Source of the DNA: Arthrobacter sp. MYb229
GTDB lineage: Bacteria > Actinomycetota > Actinomycetes > Actinomycetales > Micrococcaceae
NCBI RefSeq assembly: GCF_002975405.1
Contig: NZ_PCPS01000002.1
Location: 434,001-498,000 of the forward strand
Direction: 5' to 3'
DNA length: 64,000 bases
This document shows, in pieces, positions 34,727 to 43,866 of this stretch; position 1 is the first letter of the stretch, and each line of letters starts with the position of its first letter. A model generated the notes under the pieces. That model did not search any database. It was not told where the DNA came from and saw nothing but the letters and a program-made list of their open reading frames with translations. The translations under genes and the position numbers were made by a program.

Positions 34727-35116
34727 TTGAAGAAGCAAATCAATGTTGTTGGTGCCGTTATCATCAGGAACGATGAAATCCTCTGCGCTCAAAGAGGCCT
34801 AAATGGAAGTCTCGGCGGCATGTGGGAATTTCCTGGTGGCAAAATTGAGCCAGAAGAAACTCCTCGCGAAGCACTCGAACGTGAGATTCGAGAGGAACTC
34901 CTCTGCACGGTCAAAGTAGACGATGAAGTCACGAGTACCACCTATGAATATGACTTCGGAATTGTTACTCTGACAACCTTCTATTGCGAGTTAGTCGAAG
35001 GAGAACCGCAGCTAACGGAGCATGAAGATGCAAAGTGGCTCAAACGCGATGAACTCATGTCTCTGGAGTGGGCGCCAGCGGACATTCCCGCGGTGGAAAT
35101 CATCCAGGCGGCGTAG
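34727..35116 (+). CDS. NUDIX hydrolase, MutT-type (d)NTP pyrophosphohydrolase
   Basis: This 129-residue enzyme has a complete NUDIX box: GGKIEPEETPREALEREIRE followed by EL. VVGAVIIRNDEILCAQRGL and MWEFPGG are typical of MutT/CTP-pyrophosphohydrolase members that hydrolyse (deoxy)nucleoside triphosphates to monophosphates. The start is TTG 34727 with GAGGAG 7 bases upstream; an ATG is not available. The stop TAG overlaps the GTG start of the helicase gene by one base, so the two are translationally coupled. This points to a joint function in nucleic acid or nucleotide processing. Confidence 0.85.
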   Translation: MKKQINVVGAVIIRNDEILCAQRGLNGSLGGMWEFPGGKIEPEETPREALEREIREELLCTVKVDDEVTSTTYEYDFGIVTLTTFYCELVEGEPQLTEHEDAKWLKRDELMSLEWAPADIPAVEIIQAA

Positions 35117-38100
35117 TGAAGACAAACGCTGATCTCGTTCTTGGTAGTGCTCTCTCTAGAGACGTCACTTTTGGATTCTTAGACGGGAAACAGCAATCTC
35201 GCCGCCATCACCACCCTCGTGTCGTATTGAACGCTGACGGAAATACGGTTCTGCGCATCCTTCGCGAAGAGCTTGCCCGGTGTGATGAATTCATTTTCTC
35301 CGTCGCTTTTGTAACCCCGAATGCGATTGCTTTACTTAAACAGGAGCTCGTGGAATTTTCGGGTCGAGGAACGATTGTCACCTCCGACTATTTGGGCTTT
35401 AACTCGCCATCGGCTTTTAACGAGTTACTTAACCTTGAAACTCTAGGGATCAACGTTCGAATTCACAACGCGGGAGCCTTTCACCCGAAGGGTTATATTT
35501 TCATAACCGAGAATATGGTTACGGCCATGATCGGCAGTTCAAATTTGACCGGTAACGCGATCGTCAAAAATCACGAATGGAACCTGAAAGTTTCAGCATC
35601 CGAGGGCAGCGATCTAGCTGACCAGCTATCGTTGTTGACCCAGAACCAGATCGAAGAATCCATGGTGCTGAGCCAACGGTGGATAGATGCGTATGCGGAA
35701 CAGTACACGCCTCCTCCGATACGTCGGAAAGTAGTAGTTACCCCTCAACCTGACGTTGATGAGCAGCTTCTGCCGATAGCGACTGAACAAGATCTTGATG
35801 TGACCGGCCAATCGCCGGATGGCGCTGTGTCGACCGAGTTGTTCCTGCCGATCCTCCCGAACCAGATGCAAACGGAGGCGCTCAAGGCGCTGGAACAGGT
35901 TCGGTCGAGCGGCGAGTCGAAGGCCATAGTCATTTCGGCTACCGGTACGGGAAAGACGATCCTCTCGGCATTGGAAGTACGGGCAGCTCATCCTGGCCGG
36001 TTCTTATTTGTCGTTCACCGCGAGCAGATTCTCGATAAAACCATCCAAGAGTACCGCCGCGTCATCGGCGGCCACTACAACGATTTTGGCAAACTTGCCG
36101 GTGCCTCCAAACAAAGCGACCGCAAGTTTGTTTTCGCAATGGTGCAGACATTGTCCCAAGATAGTGTGCTGCACGAGATTCAGCCAGACGCTTTTGACTA
36201 CATCATCGTTGACGAGGCACATCGCGTTGGCTCTCCAACATACAAGAAGGTACTTGGATACCTCGAACCTACTTTCCTGCTTGGCCTGACAGCCACACCA
36301 GAACGTAGCGATGGATTCAATGTTTTTGAGTTTTTCGACTACAACGTGCCTTATGAGATTCGCTTGAATCACGCGTTGGAAGAGAACATGCTGAGCCCAT
36401 TTCATTACTACGGGATAGCCGACGTAACGCTTGATGACCAGACGACCCTAGACAGCACAGATGATCTGGGACATCTTGTGACGGCGGACCGTGTTCACCA
36501 TATTATTGACGCGCTGGCTAAATATGGGCAGGCGGGTGTTGCCCCAAAGGGGCTTATTTTCTGTTCTCGTAAAGTTGAAGCTGCTGCCCTATCTGCAGCG
36601 CTGAATCAGCAGCAACTGCGTGGGAAAACTTTGCGGACGGTTAGTCTCAGCGGTGACGATTCGGTGGATCAGCGAGAACGAGTAGTTGGGCAACTGGAAC
36701 GCGGAGAACTCGACTACATCCTCACCGTCGACATCTTCAATGAGGGGGTGGATATCCCCACAGTGAATCAGGTCGTCATGCTTCGCCAAACGCAATCGGC
36801 CATAGTGTTCGTGCAGCAGCTTGGACGCGGTTTGCGTAAAGCACCGATGAAGGACTACTTGGTGGTGATCGACTTCATTGGCAACTACGCGAACAACTAC
36901 ATGATCCCGATAGCGCTGTTCGGCGATGAATCGCTGAACAAAGAGTCGCTGAAAGAGAAGCTTATTTCCACCGAACAGGCTGGCGTACTTGCCGGTTTAT
37001 CAAGTGTTCGATTCGATAAGGTCTCGCAGCAGCGTGTGCTTGATTCCATCCGTACAACTGCTCTGGACAGCATTCAAAAGCTCCGCGGTGCGATGCAGTC
37101 GATGCAGAACCGAGTTGGACGCGCACCGAAGCTCTTTGATTTCTATCGATTTGAATCGGTCGATCCGGTATTACTGGCAACGAAGAAGGAAAACTATCCA
37201 GCGTTGGTTAAGAGCCTTTTGCGGATTGATCATGAGCTTAGCCATGATGAGCTCAAGGCGTTGTCACTACTATCGCATGAAGTCCTGACGTCGAAGAGAA
37301 TTCATGAGTTCGTGCTTGTCCGTGAGTTGCTTTCACACGGTTCGGTAACCTTGCCCCAATTCCAAGCAGCGCTCCTCAACGAAGGAATCGACGCGACCCA
37401 TCGCGAATTGATGAGCACCGTAGAAACTCTGAATCTTGCTAATCACGGACAAGTTGATCAAAGTCGATATGGAATTCGTTTGGCACACATCGATGGAGAA
37501 TCTATATCGGCTGATTCTGGTTTTCTCAGTTCATATCGTTCACACAGTGCATTCACCAACGAAGTGGACGACATCATGCAAACGGGCATGGCCTTAGTGC
37601 GAGACCGGTATGTTGCTGGAGATCCGTTTATCGTTGGAGGACAGTATTCCCGAAAGGAAGTGACACGTCTTCTGGGACTGCCACGAAAATGGACGTCAAC
37701 GCTTTACGGGTACAAAGTCGATCCAGAATCGAAGACCTGCCCGATTTTTGTGACGCTGCACAAATCGGACGATATCTCGGCTAGCACCGCGTACCAGGAT
37801 GAACTGGTTGATCCTTCCCATCTGCGATGGTTCACGCGATCAAGGCGAACGCTACAGAGCGATGAAGTCCGGCGAATAGTGAATAACGAGGTTGATCTGT
37901 ACGTCTTCGTTAAGAAAGACGATGCGGAAGGCACCGAATTCTTTTACTTAGGCCAGGCCGATTCGCGCAATGCCGAACAGACTCACATGTCTGGAAAGAA
38001 CCAAGAGCAGCTTGACGTCGTCACGATGAACCTGCATTTCGAGAAAGCGATCGACAACGCTTTGTACGACTATTTGAGCCCGAATCAGAACCTGACTTAA
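35116..38100 (+). CDS. PLD-like nuclease / SF2 helicase / DUF3427 fusion
   Basis: This 994-residue protein has a PLD-like domain at about residues 40-190: FHPKGYIFIT near 122 and MIGSSNLTGNA, with HxK present but the usual following aspartate not clear. A superfamily 2 helicase core follows at about 250-600: SATGTGKT near 275, IIVDEAHRVG near 365, LLGLTATPERSDG, and QQLGRGLRKAP near 569. The C-terminal 300 residues match the DUF3427 region (FIVGGQYSRKEVTRLLGLPR, FVKKDDAEGTEFFYLG). Such proteins occur in defence islands. GTG 35116 overlaps the NUDIX stop. Confidence 0.85.
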   Translation: MKTNADLVLGSALSRDVTFGFLDGKQQSRRHHHPRVVLNADGNTVLRILREELARCDEFIFSVAFVTPNAIALLKQELVEFSGRGTIVTSDYLGFNSPSAFNELLNLETLGINVRIHNAGAFHPKGYIFITENMVTAMIGSSNLTGNAIVKNHEWNLKVSASEGSDLADQLSLLTQNQIEESMVLSQRWIDAYAEQYTPPPIRRKVVVTPQPDVDEQLLPIATEQDLDVTGQSPDGAVSTELFLPILPNQMQTEALKALEQVRSSGESKAIVISATGTGKTILSALEVRAAHPGRFLFVVHREQILDKTIQEYRRVIGGHYNDFGKLAGASKQSDRKFVFAMVQTLSQDSVLHEIQPDAFDYIIVDEAHRVGSPTYKKVLGYLEPTFLLGLTATPERSDGFNVFEFFDYNVPYEIRLNHALEENMLSPFHYYGIADVTLDDQTTLDSTDDLGHLVTADRVHHIIDALAKYGQAGVAPKGLIFCSRKVEAAALSAALNQQQLRGKTLRTVSLSGDDSVDQRERVVGQLERGELDYILTVDIFNEGVDIPTVNQVVMLRQTQSAIVFVQQLGRGLRKAPMKDYLVVIDFIGNYANNYMIPIALFGDESLNKESLKEKLISTEQAGVLAGLSSVRFDKVSQQRVLDSIRTTALDSIQKLRGAMQSMQNRVGRAPKLFDFYRFESVDPVLLATKKENYPALVKSLLRIDHELSHDELKALSLLSHEVLTSKRIHEFVLVRELLSHGSVTLPQFQAALLNEGIDATHRELMSTVETLNLANHGQVDQSRYGIRLAHIDGESISADSGFLSSYRSHSAFTNEVDDIMQTGMALVRDRYVAGDPFIVGGQYSRKEVTRLLGLPRKWTSTLYGYKVDPESKTCPIFVTLHKSDDISASTAYQDELVDPSHLRWFTRSRRTLQSDEVRRIVNNEVDLYVFVKKDDAEGTEFFYLGQADSRNAEQTHMSGKNQEQLDVVTMNLHFEKAIDNALYDYLSPNQNLT

Positions 38101-38350
38101 CTTCGCTGACACCAAATGGGCGTAAAGAATCAGCGGCGATTTCGGGCCGGATAGTCGCAACGAACTGTTACCGACGATCTTTGCCATCAATACGAACCGT
38201 CGAATGTATTCTTCCACTAGCTTTCTATCGGCCAATTTTTTGAGACCGTCCTAATCAAACTTCGACATACAGATACATGAAAAATACATCGTCCGGTCAG
38301 GAGTAAGGTATTCATCTAGCTTGGTTTGTAGAACGGATAGGCGCAGAAAT

Positions 38351-39343
38351 TTAGGATCCAGAATTTAGCATAAATTCTGGATACCAGATTTTTATTAGCC
38401 CTTCGCAGTCATCCGCGGAGAGCTCTAAAAATTCGTCAGGGGTCTTATCAATTTTTTGCAACAGAGTATCGAAAGCTTCCGGGCCGTGTTCATATCTTCT
38501 ACCCACTGTTTCGAGGCGGAGTTCTTTTTTAGTATCGACTTTGTGCAGGATAACTTGTCCCATACGTGATTCGTTTGCGTCGTGATGGATGAGATCACTA
38601 TCTATCCGAACCGGAGGAAACACGTGGGTATCATTGATGAAGAAAATGATGTCTCCTCGAGAGAAGGCGCCTTCCTTTTCCACTATCTGCAATAAATCGA
38701 ATCGAAAACCAGTCTTGCGTTGACGCAACGAACCTTCCTTCTCTTGTTGCAAAAGTTCTACGACCTCGTCAGGGGTTAGATCAGCATCAATCCACCGAAC
38801 TATGTATATTTTGTTAAGTTCCCACGGGAATCCGAAAGCTTGTGGTTCGGGGGTATTTATGCCCGTAATGCGATGCGAAGGGTCACCAGCATCAAATAGT
38901 TTTTTGAGGTCAGATAACTTCGAGCTGGTGATTTTTCCTCCCGAAGCTTCAATCTCGTGCTCGACGAATTCTCTGACTTCTTTTCTAGTTTCACGATCAG
39001 TGGTGATTAGAACAGCTTCGGATGCTCGCGCAGAACTCGCGGACGCATTCGCAGATCCCACGACTGCGTGTCGGTCAGTAGAAATGACTTTGGCATGCAA
39101 TATCGAAGACGTATGCACTTCGACGCCTGAATTAATAAATCGTTCAAGGGCGTAAGGATTTGTTGCCCCTGAGGCTACATTTTGGTCGCTAGCATTTACA
39201 AGGAGGACGTCGCCTAAACCAAGAGGAAGTCGTTCCGGAGCATCTTTACCGATAAATGCGATTGCGGCATATGTTCTTCCTGCGCCCTCAACTACGTTGG
39301 TGATATGCGGCCAAACGGCCTGAGAATGAAATCGAGTTACCAT
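38351..39343 (-). CDS. PLD-family (HKD) protein, probable nuclease
   Basis: This 330-residue protein has one HKD motif: HAKVISTDRHAVVGSANASA at about residues 92-111 (H, K, then D at the expected spacing, followed by GSxN). Single-HKD proteins of this kind act as dimers and are often nucleases (as in NucC/BfiI-type and defence proteins). The remaining 200 residues (FPWELNKIYIVRWIDADLTP, RGDIIFFINDTHVFPP) are not assigned. It is convergent with the helicase gene across 250 bases and shares its A/T-rich composition. The ATG has no strong ribosome site. Confidence 0.72.
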   Translation of the reverse strand: MVTRFHSQAVWPHITNVVEGAGRTYAAIAFIGKDAPERLPLGLGDVLLVNASDQNVASGATNPYALERFINSGVEVHTSSILHAKVISTDRHAVVGSANASASSARASEAVLITTDRETRKEVREFVEHEIEASGGKITSSKLSDLKKLFDAGDPSHRITGINTPEPQAFGFPWELNKIYIVRWIDADLTPDEVVELLQQEKEGSLRQRKTGFRFDLLQIVEKEGAFSRGDIIFFINDTHVFPPVRIDSDLIHHDANESRMGQVILHKVDTKKELRLETVGRRYEHGPEAFDTLLQKIDKTPDEFLELSADDCEGLIKIWYPEFMLNSGS

Positions 39344-39476
39344 GATTGAAGTCTAATCGGATGGTCATGAGCAACAAGACATTTGATTCACTGACGAGCG
39401 GGGGACACCGACGTGCTCTGACTGCTGCTTTTGGATATATTTTGAAGAAGTAAACAATGTCGAGACCCAAACTGAT

Positions 39477-40541
39477 GTGAGCGAAAATCCACAAATGCGC
39501 CTACTTATCGACAACGACACGGGTATCGATGATGCGCTCGCGTTGGCGTACCTCTGTGCTTGCGAACATGTACAGATAGAGGCAATCACCAGTACACCTG
39601 GGAACGTTGATGCTGAGCAGGTTACAGCTAATAACGATGCACTTCTTGGACTCTGTGATCAGCCTGACGTACCAGTACTAATCGGCGCGCGAGAACCTCT
39701 AGAGGTTCCGTTGGTCACCACGCCCGAAACTCACGGACCACAAGGTGTCGGGTATGCGACGCTATCGACTCCAGGCGTCGCCGCGCATAGTCACGACGCT
39801 GTGGATTATTGGATCGAAGCCGCACGAACTAACCCTGGCGAGCTAACAGTTTTGCTTACTGCACCTCTGACCAACTTTGCCCTGGCGCTACGCGAAGAAC
39901 CTAAACTTCCCTGGTTGCTGCGCAAGGTAGTCATCATGGGAGGCGCCTTCTACTACCAAGGCAACACCACTCCTACCGCGGAGTGGAACACTCACGTTGA
40001 TCCTCATGCGGCAAAGGAAGTTTTTGCTGCCTACACCGCGGCTGCGGAACAGGGGTTGCCTTCTGAGAAGCTTCCTATCGTGTGCTCATTGGACACCACT
40101 GAGCGCTTTGAAATGCAGCCGGAATTCTTGACTCACCTGGCGGCAGAAGCTGGGTGCGTCGAGCCCGAACTTGTATTGGACAGCGATCCCGAGGGAACCT
40201 TGAGCACCGCATCCAATCCGCTAGTGCGCTATCTTTCAGATGCTCTGCGGTTCTACTTCGAGTTCCACCGGCACTACGACCAGGGCTACATTGCCCATGT
40301 CCATGACTACTTCGCCGCAGGTGTCGCTGCTGGCACACTTGAATACCAAACTCGACTTGCCACAGTTGACGTGGAAACTGAATCCGAGCTTCTCTTCGGA
40401 ACTACCGTGGCCGATTTCCGAGGACTATGGGGCAAGCCAGCAAATGCTCGCATAGTATCCAGCAACGATCCCGAATCAGGCTTCGCTGAGCTACTTACCC
40501 GCCTCGGTGCACTGGCCCGAAAACTCGACACGAATTCCTGA
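39477..40541 (+). CDS. Nucleoside hydrolase
   Basis: This 354-residue enzyme of the inosine-uridine-preferring nucleoside hydrolase family splits ribonucleosides into base and ribose. MRLLIDNDTGIDDALALAYL contains the calcium-binding DNDxGxDDAxAL motif (first D of the usual DTDxG is preserved, T is N). VVIMGGAFYYQGN and AEWNTHVDPHAAKEVF are the other metal and ribose segments. GTG 39477 or ATG 39495 could be the start. It precedes an ECF importer in the same direction, suggesting uptake and cleavage of a nucleoside. Confidence 0.85.
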   Translation: MSENPQMRLLIDNDTGIDDALALAYLCACEHVQIEAITSTPGNVDAEQVTANNDALLGLCDQPDVPVLIGAREPLEVPLVTTPETHGPQGVGYATLSTPGVAAHSHDAVDYWIEAARTNPGELTVLLTAPLTNFALALREEPKLPWLLRKVVIMGGAFYYQGNTTPTAEWNTHVDPHAAKEVFAAYTAAAEQGLPSEKLPIVCSLDTTERFEMQPEFLTHLAAEAGCVEPELVLDSDPEGTLSTASNPLVRYLSDALRFYFEFHRHYDQGYIAHVHDYFAAGVAAGTLEYQTRLATVDVETESELLFGTTVADFRGLWGKPANARIVSSNDPESGFAELLTRLGALARKLDTNS

Positions 40542-40573
40542 GCCGTAACCTAGGTGGGCTAGACTCATCTACC

Positions 40574-40628
40574 GGGCCGAGGTGACATTAGGCCCCGCAC
40601 TCGCACGCACCCAGTAGTACCTGGGTGC
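40574..40628 (+). repeat. Two hairpins between the nucleoside hydrolase and ECF genes
   Basis: GGGCC (40574-40578) pairs with GGCCC (40591-40595), and GCACCCAG (40607-40614) pairs perfectly with CTGGGTGC (40621-40628) around a 6-base loop. They fill the 119-base gap before the S component. No T-run follows, so attenuation, RNA processing or a small leader element are more likely than simple termination. Confidence 0.45.
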
Positions 40629-40660
40629 ACAGCCACACTCGTACCGAGGAATGCCTTTCT

Positions 40661-41467
40661 ATGTCACCGAATCTGCTTTTGCCCGAAGAAACCAGCTCCC
40701 AAGTTCTGCGCCGCAGGATTTTGGCTACTGCTGGCACCCTGCTCTTGATCGGCACCTACCTGGTCCTAGTCATTACCCAACCCACGGGCATAGCCGAAGG
40801 ACTGGGACAGGGCGTCGCACTGGTTACCTTTGCCGCATACCTTGCTGCCGCAGTCATGCTTTTGGTCGCGGTGCTTCCGGACTTGCCGGTATCCACTCTC
40901 ACGCTGATCCCGGTAGCGCTGGCCCTGAACATCATCTTGGGGCAATTCGTTGGTTCCGTAATGGTCCCGCTCTACCTCGACTCGATTGGCACGGTGCTCG
41001 TAGGGTTCTTGGCGGGCCGTCGGGCCGGTGCAGCCACCGGTGTGCTCAGCACGCTGATCTGGTCCCTGTTCGCCCCCACGGTCTTGCCCTTCGCAGCTGG
41101 CGCCGCCTTGGTCGGCTTCCTCGCTGGAACCGCCGCTCGCTTCGGTGCGCTGCGCCGTCCGTATCTTGCCCCCGTGGCCGGTGTGGTTGCAGGTGTTCTT
41201 GTCGGCGTGGTTTCAGCTCCGGTGGCGGCCTTTGTCTTCGGCGGAACTTCGGGTGTAGGCACCGGCGCAGTGGTTGCGGCTTTCCGCTCCATGGGCGACT
41301 CGCTGCTTTCAGCCGTGACCAAGCAGGCCTTGATCTCAGACCCGGGGGACAAGGCCATCGTCTTCCTCATTGCGGCTTTGCTGATTTACGCCCTGCCCAA
41401 GCGTTTGAGCGGAAGCTTTGACTTCATCCGTCGTTACCGGGTGCTGGGCCAGCGGGGAACCAAGTAG
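40661..41467 (+). CDS. ECF transporter S component (substrate-binding membrane protein)
   Basis: This 268-residue membrane protein has about 6-7 hydrophobic segments. PVALALNIILGQFVGSVMVP and LYLDSIGTVLVGFLAGRRAG are the type of helix-loop pattern seen in S components of energy-coupling factor importers. It is directly followed by T and A components, which supports this. Ligand is not set by the sequence; the upstream nucleoside hydrolase suggests a nucleoside or related compound. ATG 40661 has GAGGAA about 10 bases upstream. Confidence 0.8.
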   Translation: MSPNLLLPEETSSQVLRRRILATAGTLLLIGTYLVLVITQPTGIAEGLGQGVALVTFAAYLAAAVMLLVAVLPDLPVSTLTLIPVALALNIILGQFVGSVMVPLYLDSIGTVLVGFLAGRRAGAATGVLSTLIWSLFAPTVLPFAAGAALVGFLAGTAARFGALRRPYLAPVAGVVAGVLVGVVSAPVAAFVFGGTSGVGTGAVVAAFRSMGDSLLSAVTKQALISDPGDKAIVFLIAALLIYALPKRLSGSFDFIRRYRVLGQRGTK

Positions 41468-41478
41468 GCCCACCCGCT

Positions 41479-42234
41479 ATGCCCAAGTCCATCAACTTGC
41501 ATCCATTTACCGTATTGGCTCTGACGGCGGCCGTCGTCACGATGACCACCGCCGCTGGCCTCTGGTGGTTGAGCTGCGCGGTCATCACTGTCTGCGTACT
41601 GGTTGCCGGTTGGACTGGGCATCTGCGACGGCTGGCGGTCCTGAGCGCTGCCATCCTGATCCCTACGTTCGCGTCCTTGCTATTAATCCATGGGCTCGTC
41701 TCCCAACAGGCGTCCGGGCTCATCGCTGTGGCCGGGCCGTTCCGGGTGACTGAAGGCGGACTGGAAGCAGCCACGGTTTTGGGCCTGCGCACTGCGGTGC
41801 TGGTGGTGGCAGGTCTGCTCTGTACCTTGCTGATCAGTAAGCATCAGCTGGTAGCGGCCATAGACCTGTCTCCGGCACCGCCGCAGGTGGGGTACTTGCT
41901 GGCAGCCACGCTGTTTCTCCTGCCCCATATGGCCGACAAGCAGCGCACCATCGGCCAAGCGCAGGCACTCCGCCAAGCGGGAACTGGACGTGGTCTTTCC
42001 GGTTGGTTCCAACGAGTGAGGTTGCGGGCGGTTCCGCTGGTGCTCGCCTCCCTTCAGGATGCCCACGATAGGTCGTCTCACCTGTCAGCCCGCGGATTTC
42101 CCGCTGCCGGATCCCACACCAGACTGCGTACCGTCGCAGATTCTGTCACCCAGCAACGTGTCCGGTGGATTTCCCTGCTCTGCGCCGTGGTGGGCCCGAC
42201 AGCAATCTTGGCACCCTTCTGGGGGAGTGCATGA
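41479..42234 (+). CDS. ECF transporter T component
   Basis: This 251-residue membrane protein has 5-6 hydrophobic helices and the coupling-helix motif SSHLSARGF near residue 200, which contacts the ATPase subunits in CbiQ/EcfT proteins. PHMADKQRTIGQAQALRQAG is the first cytoplasmic coupling segment. It starts 11 bases after the S component and overlaps the ATPase gene by 4 bases. Confidence 0.85.
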   Translation: MPKSINLHPFTVLALTAAVVTMTTAAGLWWLSCAVITVCVLVAGWTGHLRRLAVLSAAILIPTFASLLLIHGLVSQQASGLIAVAGPFRVTEGGLEAATVLGLRTAVLVVAGLLCTLLISKHQLVAAIDLSPAPPQVGYLLAATLFLLPHMADKQRTIGQAQALRQAGTGRGLSGWFQRVRLRAVPLVLASLQDAHDRSSHLSARGFPAAGSHTRLRTVADSVTQQRVRWISLLCAVVGPTAILAPFWGSA

Positions 42235-43652
42235 TAGAGAATCAGAAGAACTCGCGCACGGGTAATACTGTGCTGCTCGACCTCAAAATTGAGCGCTTCC
42301 GCTATTCCGGTGCTGAGCTTGATTCCTTGCAGCACATTGAGGTGAATGTGGCTCCGGGCTCATTGACTGTCATCGTCGGGGAATCCGGTTCAGGCAAGTC
42401 CACTCTGGGCGAGGTGTTCGCAGGTATCTTGCCGCGGCAGGGCGCAGACCAATGCCTGGGAACAATAAATCTGGCCGGGCAACGGATCGAATATACCGGC
42501 CTGGAATGCCAGCGCATTAATGTGGCGGGGTGGGCTAAACACGTCGGTTTGCTTCCTCAGGAAGCTGGGCACTATCTTTCACGGATTCGTGAAAGGGTTG
42601 CCGAGGAACTCGTATTCTCGCTCGAAAACGAGGGCGTGCCACGAGATGAGATGTGCCAGCGCATCACTGCGCTTTCCACGCAACTGGGCCTGGACCATTT
42701 GCTTGAACGCGATCCTGCCAAGCTTTCTGGCGGTCAGGAACGACTAGTTGCTCTGGCCTCATTGGCAATCTCGGAACCATCCATCATGGTCTTGGATGAG
42801 CCACTGGCGGGCTTGGATGCAGAAGCTACGGCAGCCGTCACCGAAATGATTACCCGGCTGCGCGCAGGCGGTACCGCGATGGTGGTCTTGAGCAGGACTG
42901 CCAAGCCGTGGGCCGGCAAAGTTGATGCATTGAGGACATTAGCGAATGGGCAACTGAGCAAGGCTTCTTCAGACGATCTTGTACAGCACTCCGTATTTGA
43001 GCCAACCCAGCGGCGTGCCACTCCTATCGAAGCGAATGTTCTCTTGGAGTTCGGTGATGTCCAGCTGGTCCATCCGGGGGCCGAGCGCCCAGTCCTCGAC
43101 GGGCTGGATCTGCAAGTGCGGGCCGGTGAATGCGTTGGACTGGCGGGTGCGAATGGATCGGGTAAAACCACGGTGCTCAAAGCCGCCGCAGGGCTGCTGC
43201 GGCCAACCGCCGGAAGTCTGGCGGTTTCAGCTACTACCGGCATGCTTTTGCAGAATTCCTCTGACCAGCTTTTCGAACGCACCGTATTGCGTGAGGTATC
43301 TTTCGGCCTTCCAAAGAAGGGCGCGCAACGATCGCGTGTTCCGGAAGTCCTCTCGCAACTCGGGTTGGAAGCTTTCGCCGAGACTCATCCCTACGAGTTG
43401 CCGGCTTCGGTGCGCAGGCTCGTGGCCCTAGCGACCGTTCTGGTCCGCGAACCGCGGACCCTCCTGCTGGATGAACCAACCGAGGCCTTGGATTCAGCGG
43501 GGCTGGCGCGCTTGCAAGAGGTCATCGACTCGGTGCTGATTCGCGGGGGAGCGGTGCTCCTCTCCACCCACGACAAGGAATTCATGAATAGGACTACCCA
43601 CTGGGTCCATCTGATGTCAGAAAACCCCGAGCCAACGGCCCCCGATTCATAG
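42231..43652 (+). CDS. ECF transporter double ATPase (A component)
   Basis: This 473-residue protein carries two ABC ATPase domains in tandem. The first (about 20-235) has VGESGSGKSTLGE, the signature KLSGGQERLVALASLAI and IMVLDEPLAGLDAE. The second (about 260-465) has LAGANGSGKTT, LLLDEPTEALDS and STHD. Its signature is degenerate (YELPASVRRLVALA where LSGGQ is expected), so one of the two composite ATP sites may be weak, as in several fused transport ATPases. ATGA overlap with the T component gene implies coupled translation. Confidence 0.88.
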   Translation: MIENQKNSRTGNTVLLDLKIERFRYSGAELDSLQHIEVNVAPGSLTVIVGESGSGKSTLGEVFAGILPRQGADQCLGTINLAGQRIEYTGLECQRINVAGWAKHVGLLPQEAGHYLSRIRERVAEELVFSLENEGVPRDEMCQRITALSTQLGLDHLLERDPAKLSGGQERLVALASLAISEPSIMVLDEPLAGLDAEATAAVTEMITRLRAGGTAMVVLSRTAKPWAGKVDALRTLANGQLSKASSDDLVQHSVFEPTQRRATPIEANVLLEFGDVQLVHPGAERPVLDGLDLQVRAGECVGLAGANGSGKTTVLKAAAGLLRPTAGSLAVSATTGMLLQNSSDQLFERTVLREVSFGLPKKGAQRSRVPEVLSQLGLEAFAETHPYELPASVRRLVALATVLVREPRTLLLDEPTEALDSAGLARLQEVIDSVLIRGGAVLLSTHDKEFMNRTTHWVHLMSENPEPTAPDS

Positions 43653-43677
43653 TCTCGGCGACTTTCGCCGTACTCAG

Positions 43678-43767
43678 TTCACGTGAAAATTGTGCAACTG
43701 CTGAGTTGTGCCAACCGTCGAATCGTCATGCGAAACACTGACTTGATTCATGCTGAATTCACATGAA
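43678..43767. promoter_or_regulatory. Two related palindromic sites upstream of the enoyl-CoA hydratase
   Basis: TTCACGTGAA (43678-43687) is a perfect palindrome and TTCACATGAA (43758-43767) differs by one base. Both lie in the 214-base gap before the hydratase; TATAAA at 43805-43810 may be the -10 element. They look like two binding sites for one dimeric regulator. Confidence 0.45.
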
Positions 43768-43866
43768 TAGTTCACTGATCTATCTATCTATGGAACTGGT
43801 CGCGTATAAATAAGTTTGATGTTGTCATCGGTCTTTGGATGAGGCCGCAAGGAAGGGATCTATCTG

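Noticed and set aside
34667-39343. DISARM, BREX or restriction-modification assignment for the NUDIX-helicase block
   Set aside because: No methyltransferase, PglX/PglZ, DrmA/B or restriction enzyme domain is present; only helicase, PLD and NUDIX signatures are seen.
40574-40628. Known riboswitch upstream of the ECF importer
   Set aside because: The two simple hairpins do not show the conserved loops of the cobalamin, TPP, FMN, preQ1 or purine aptamers as far as I can see by eye.
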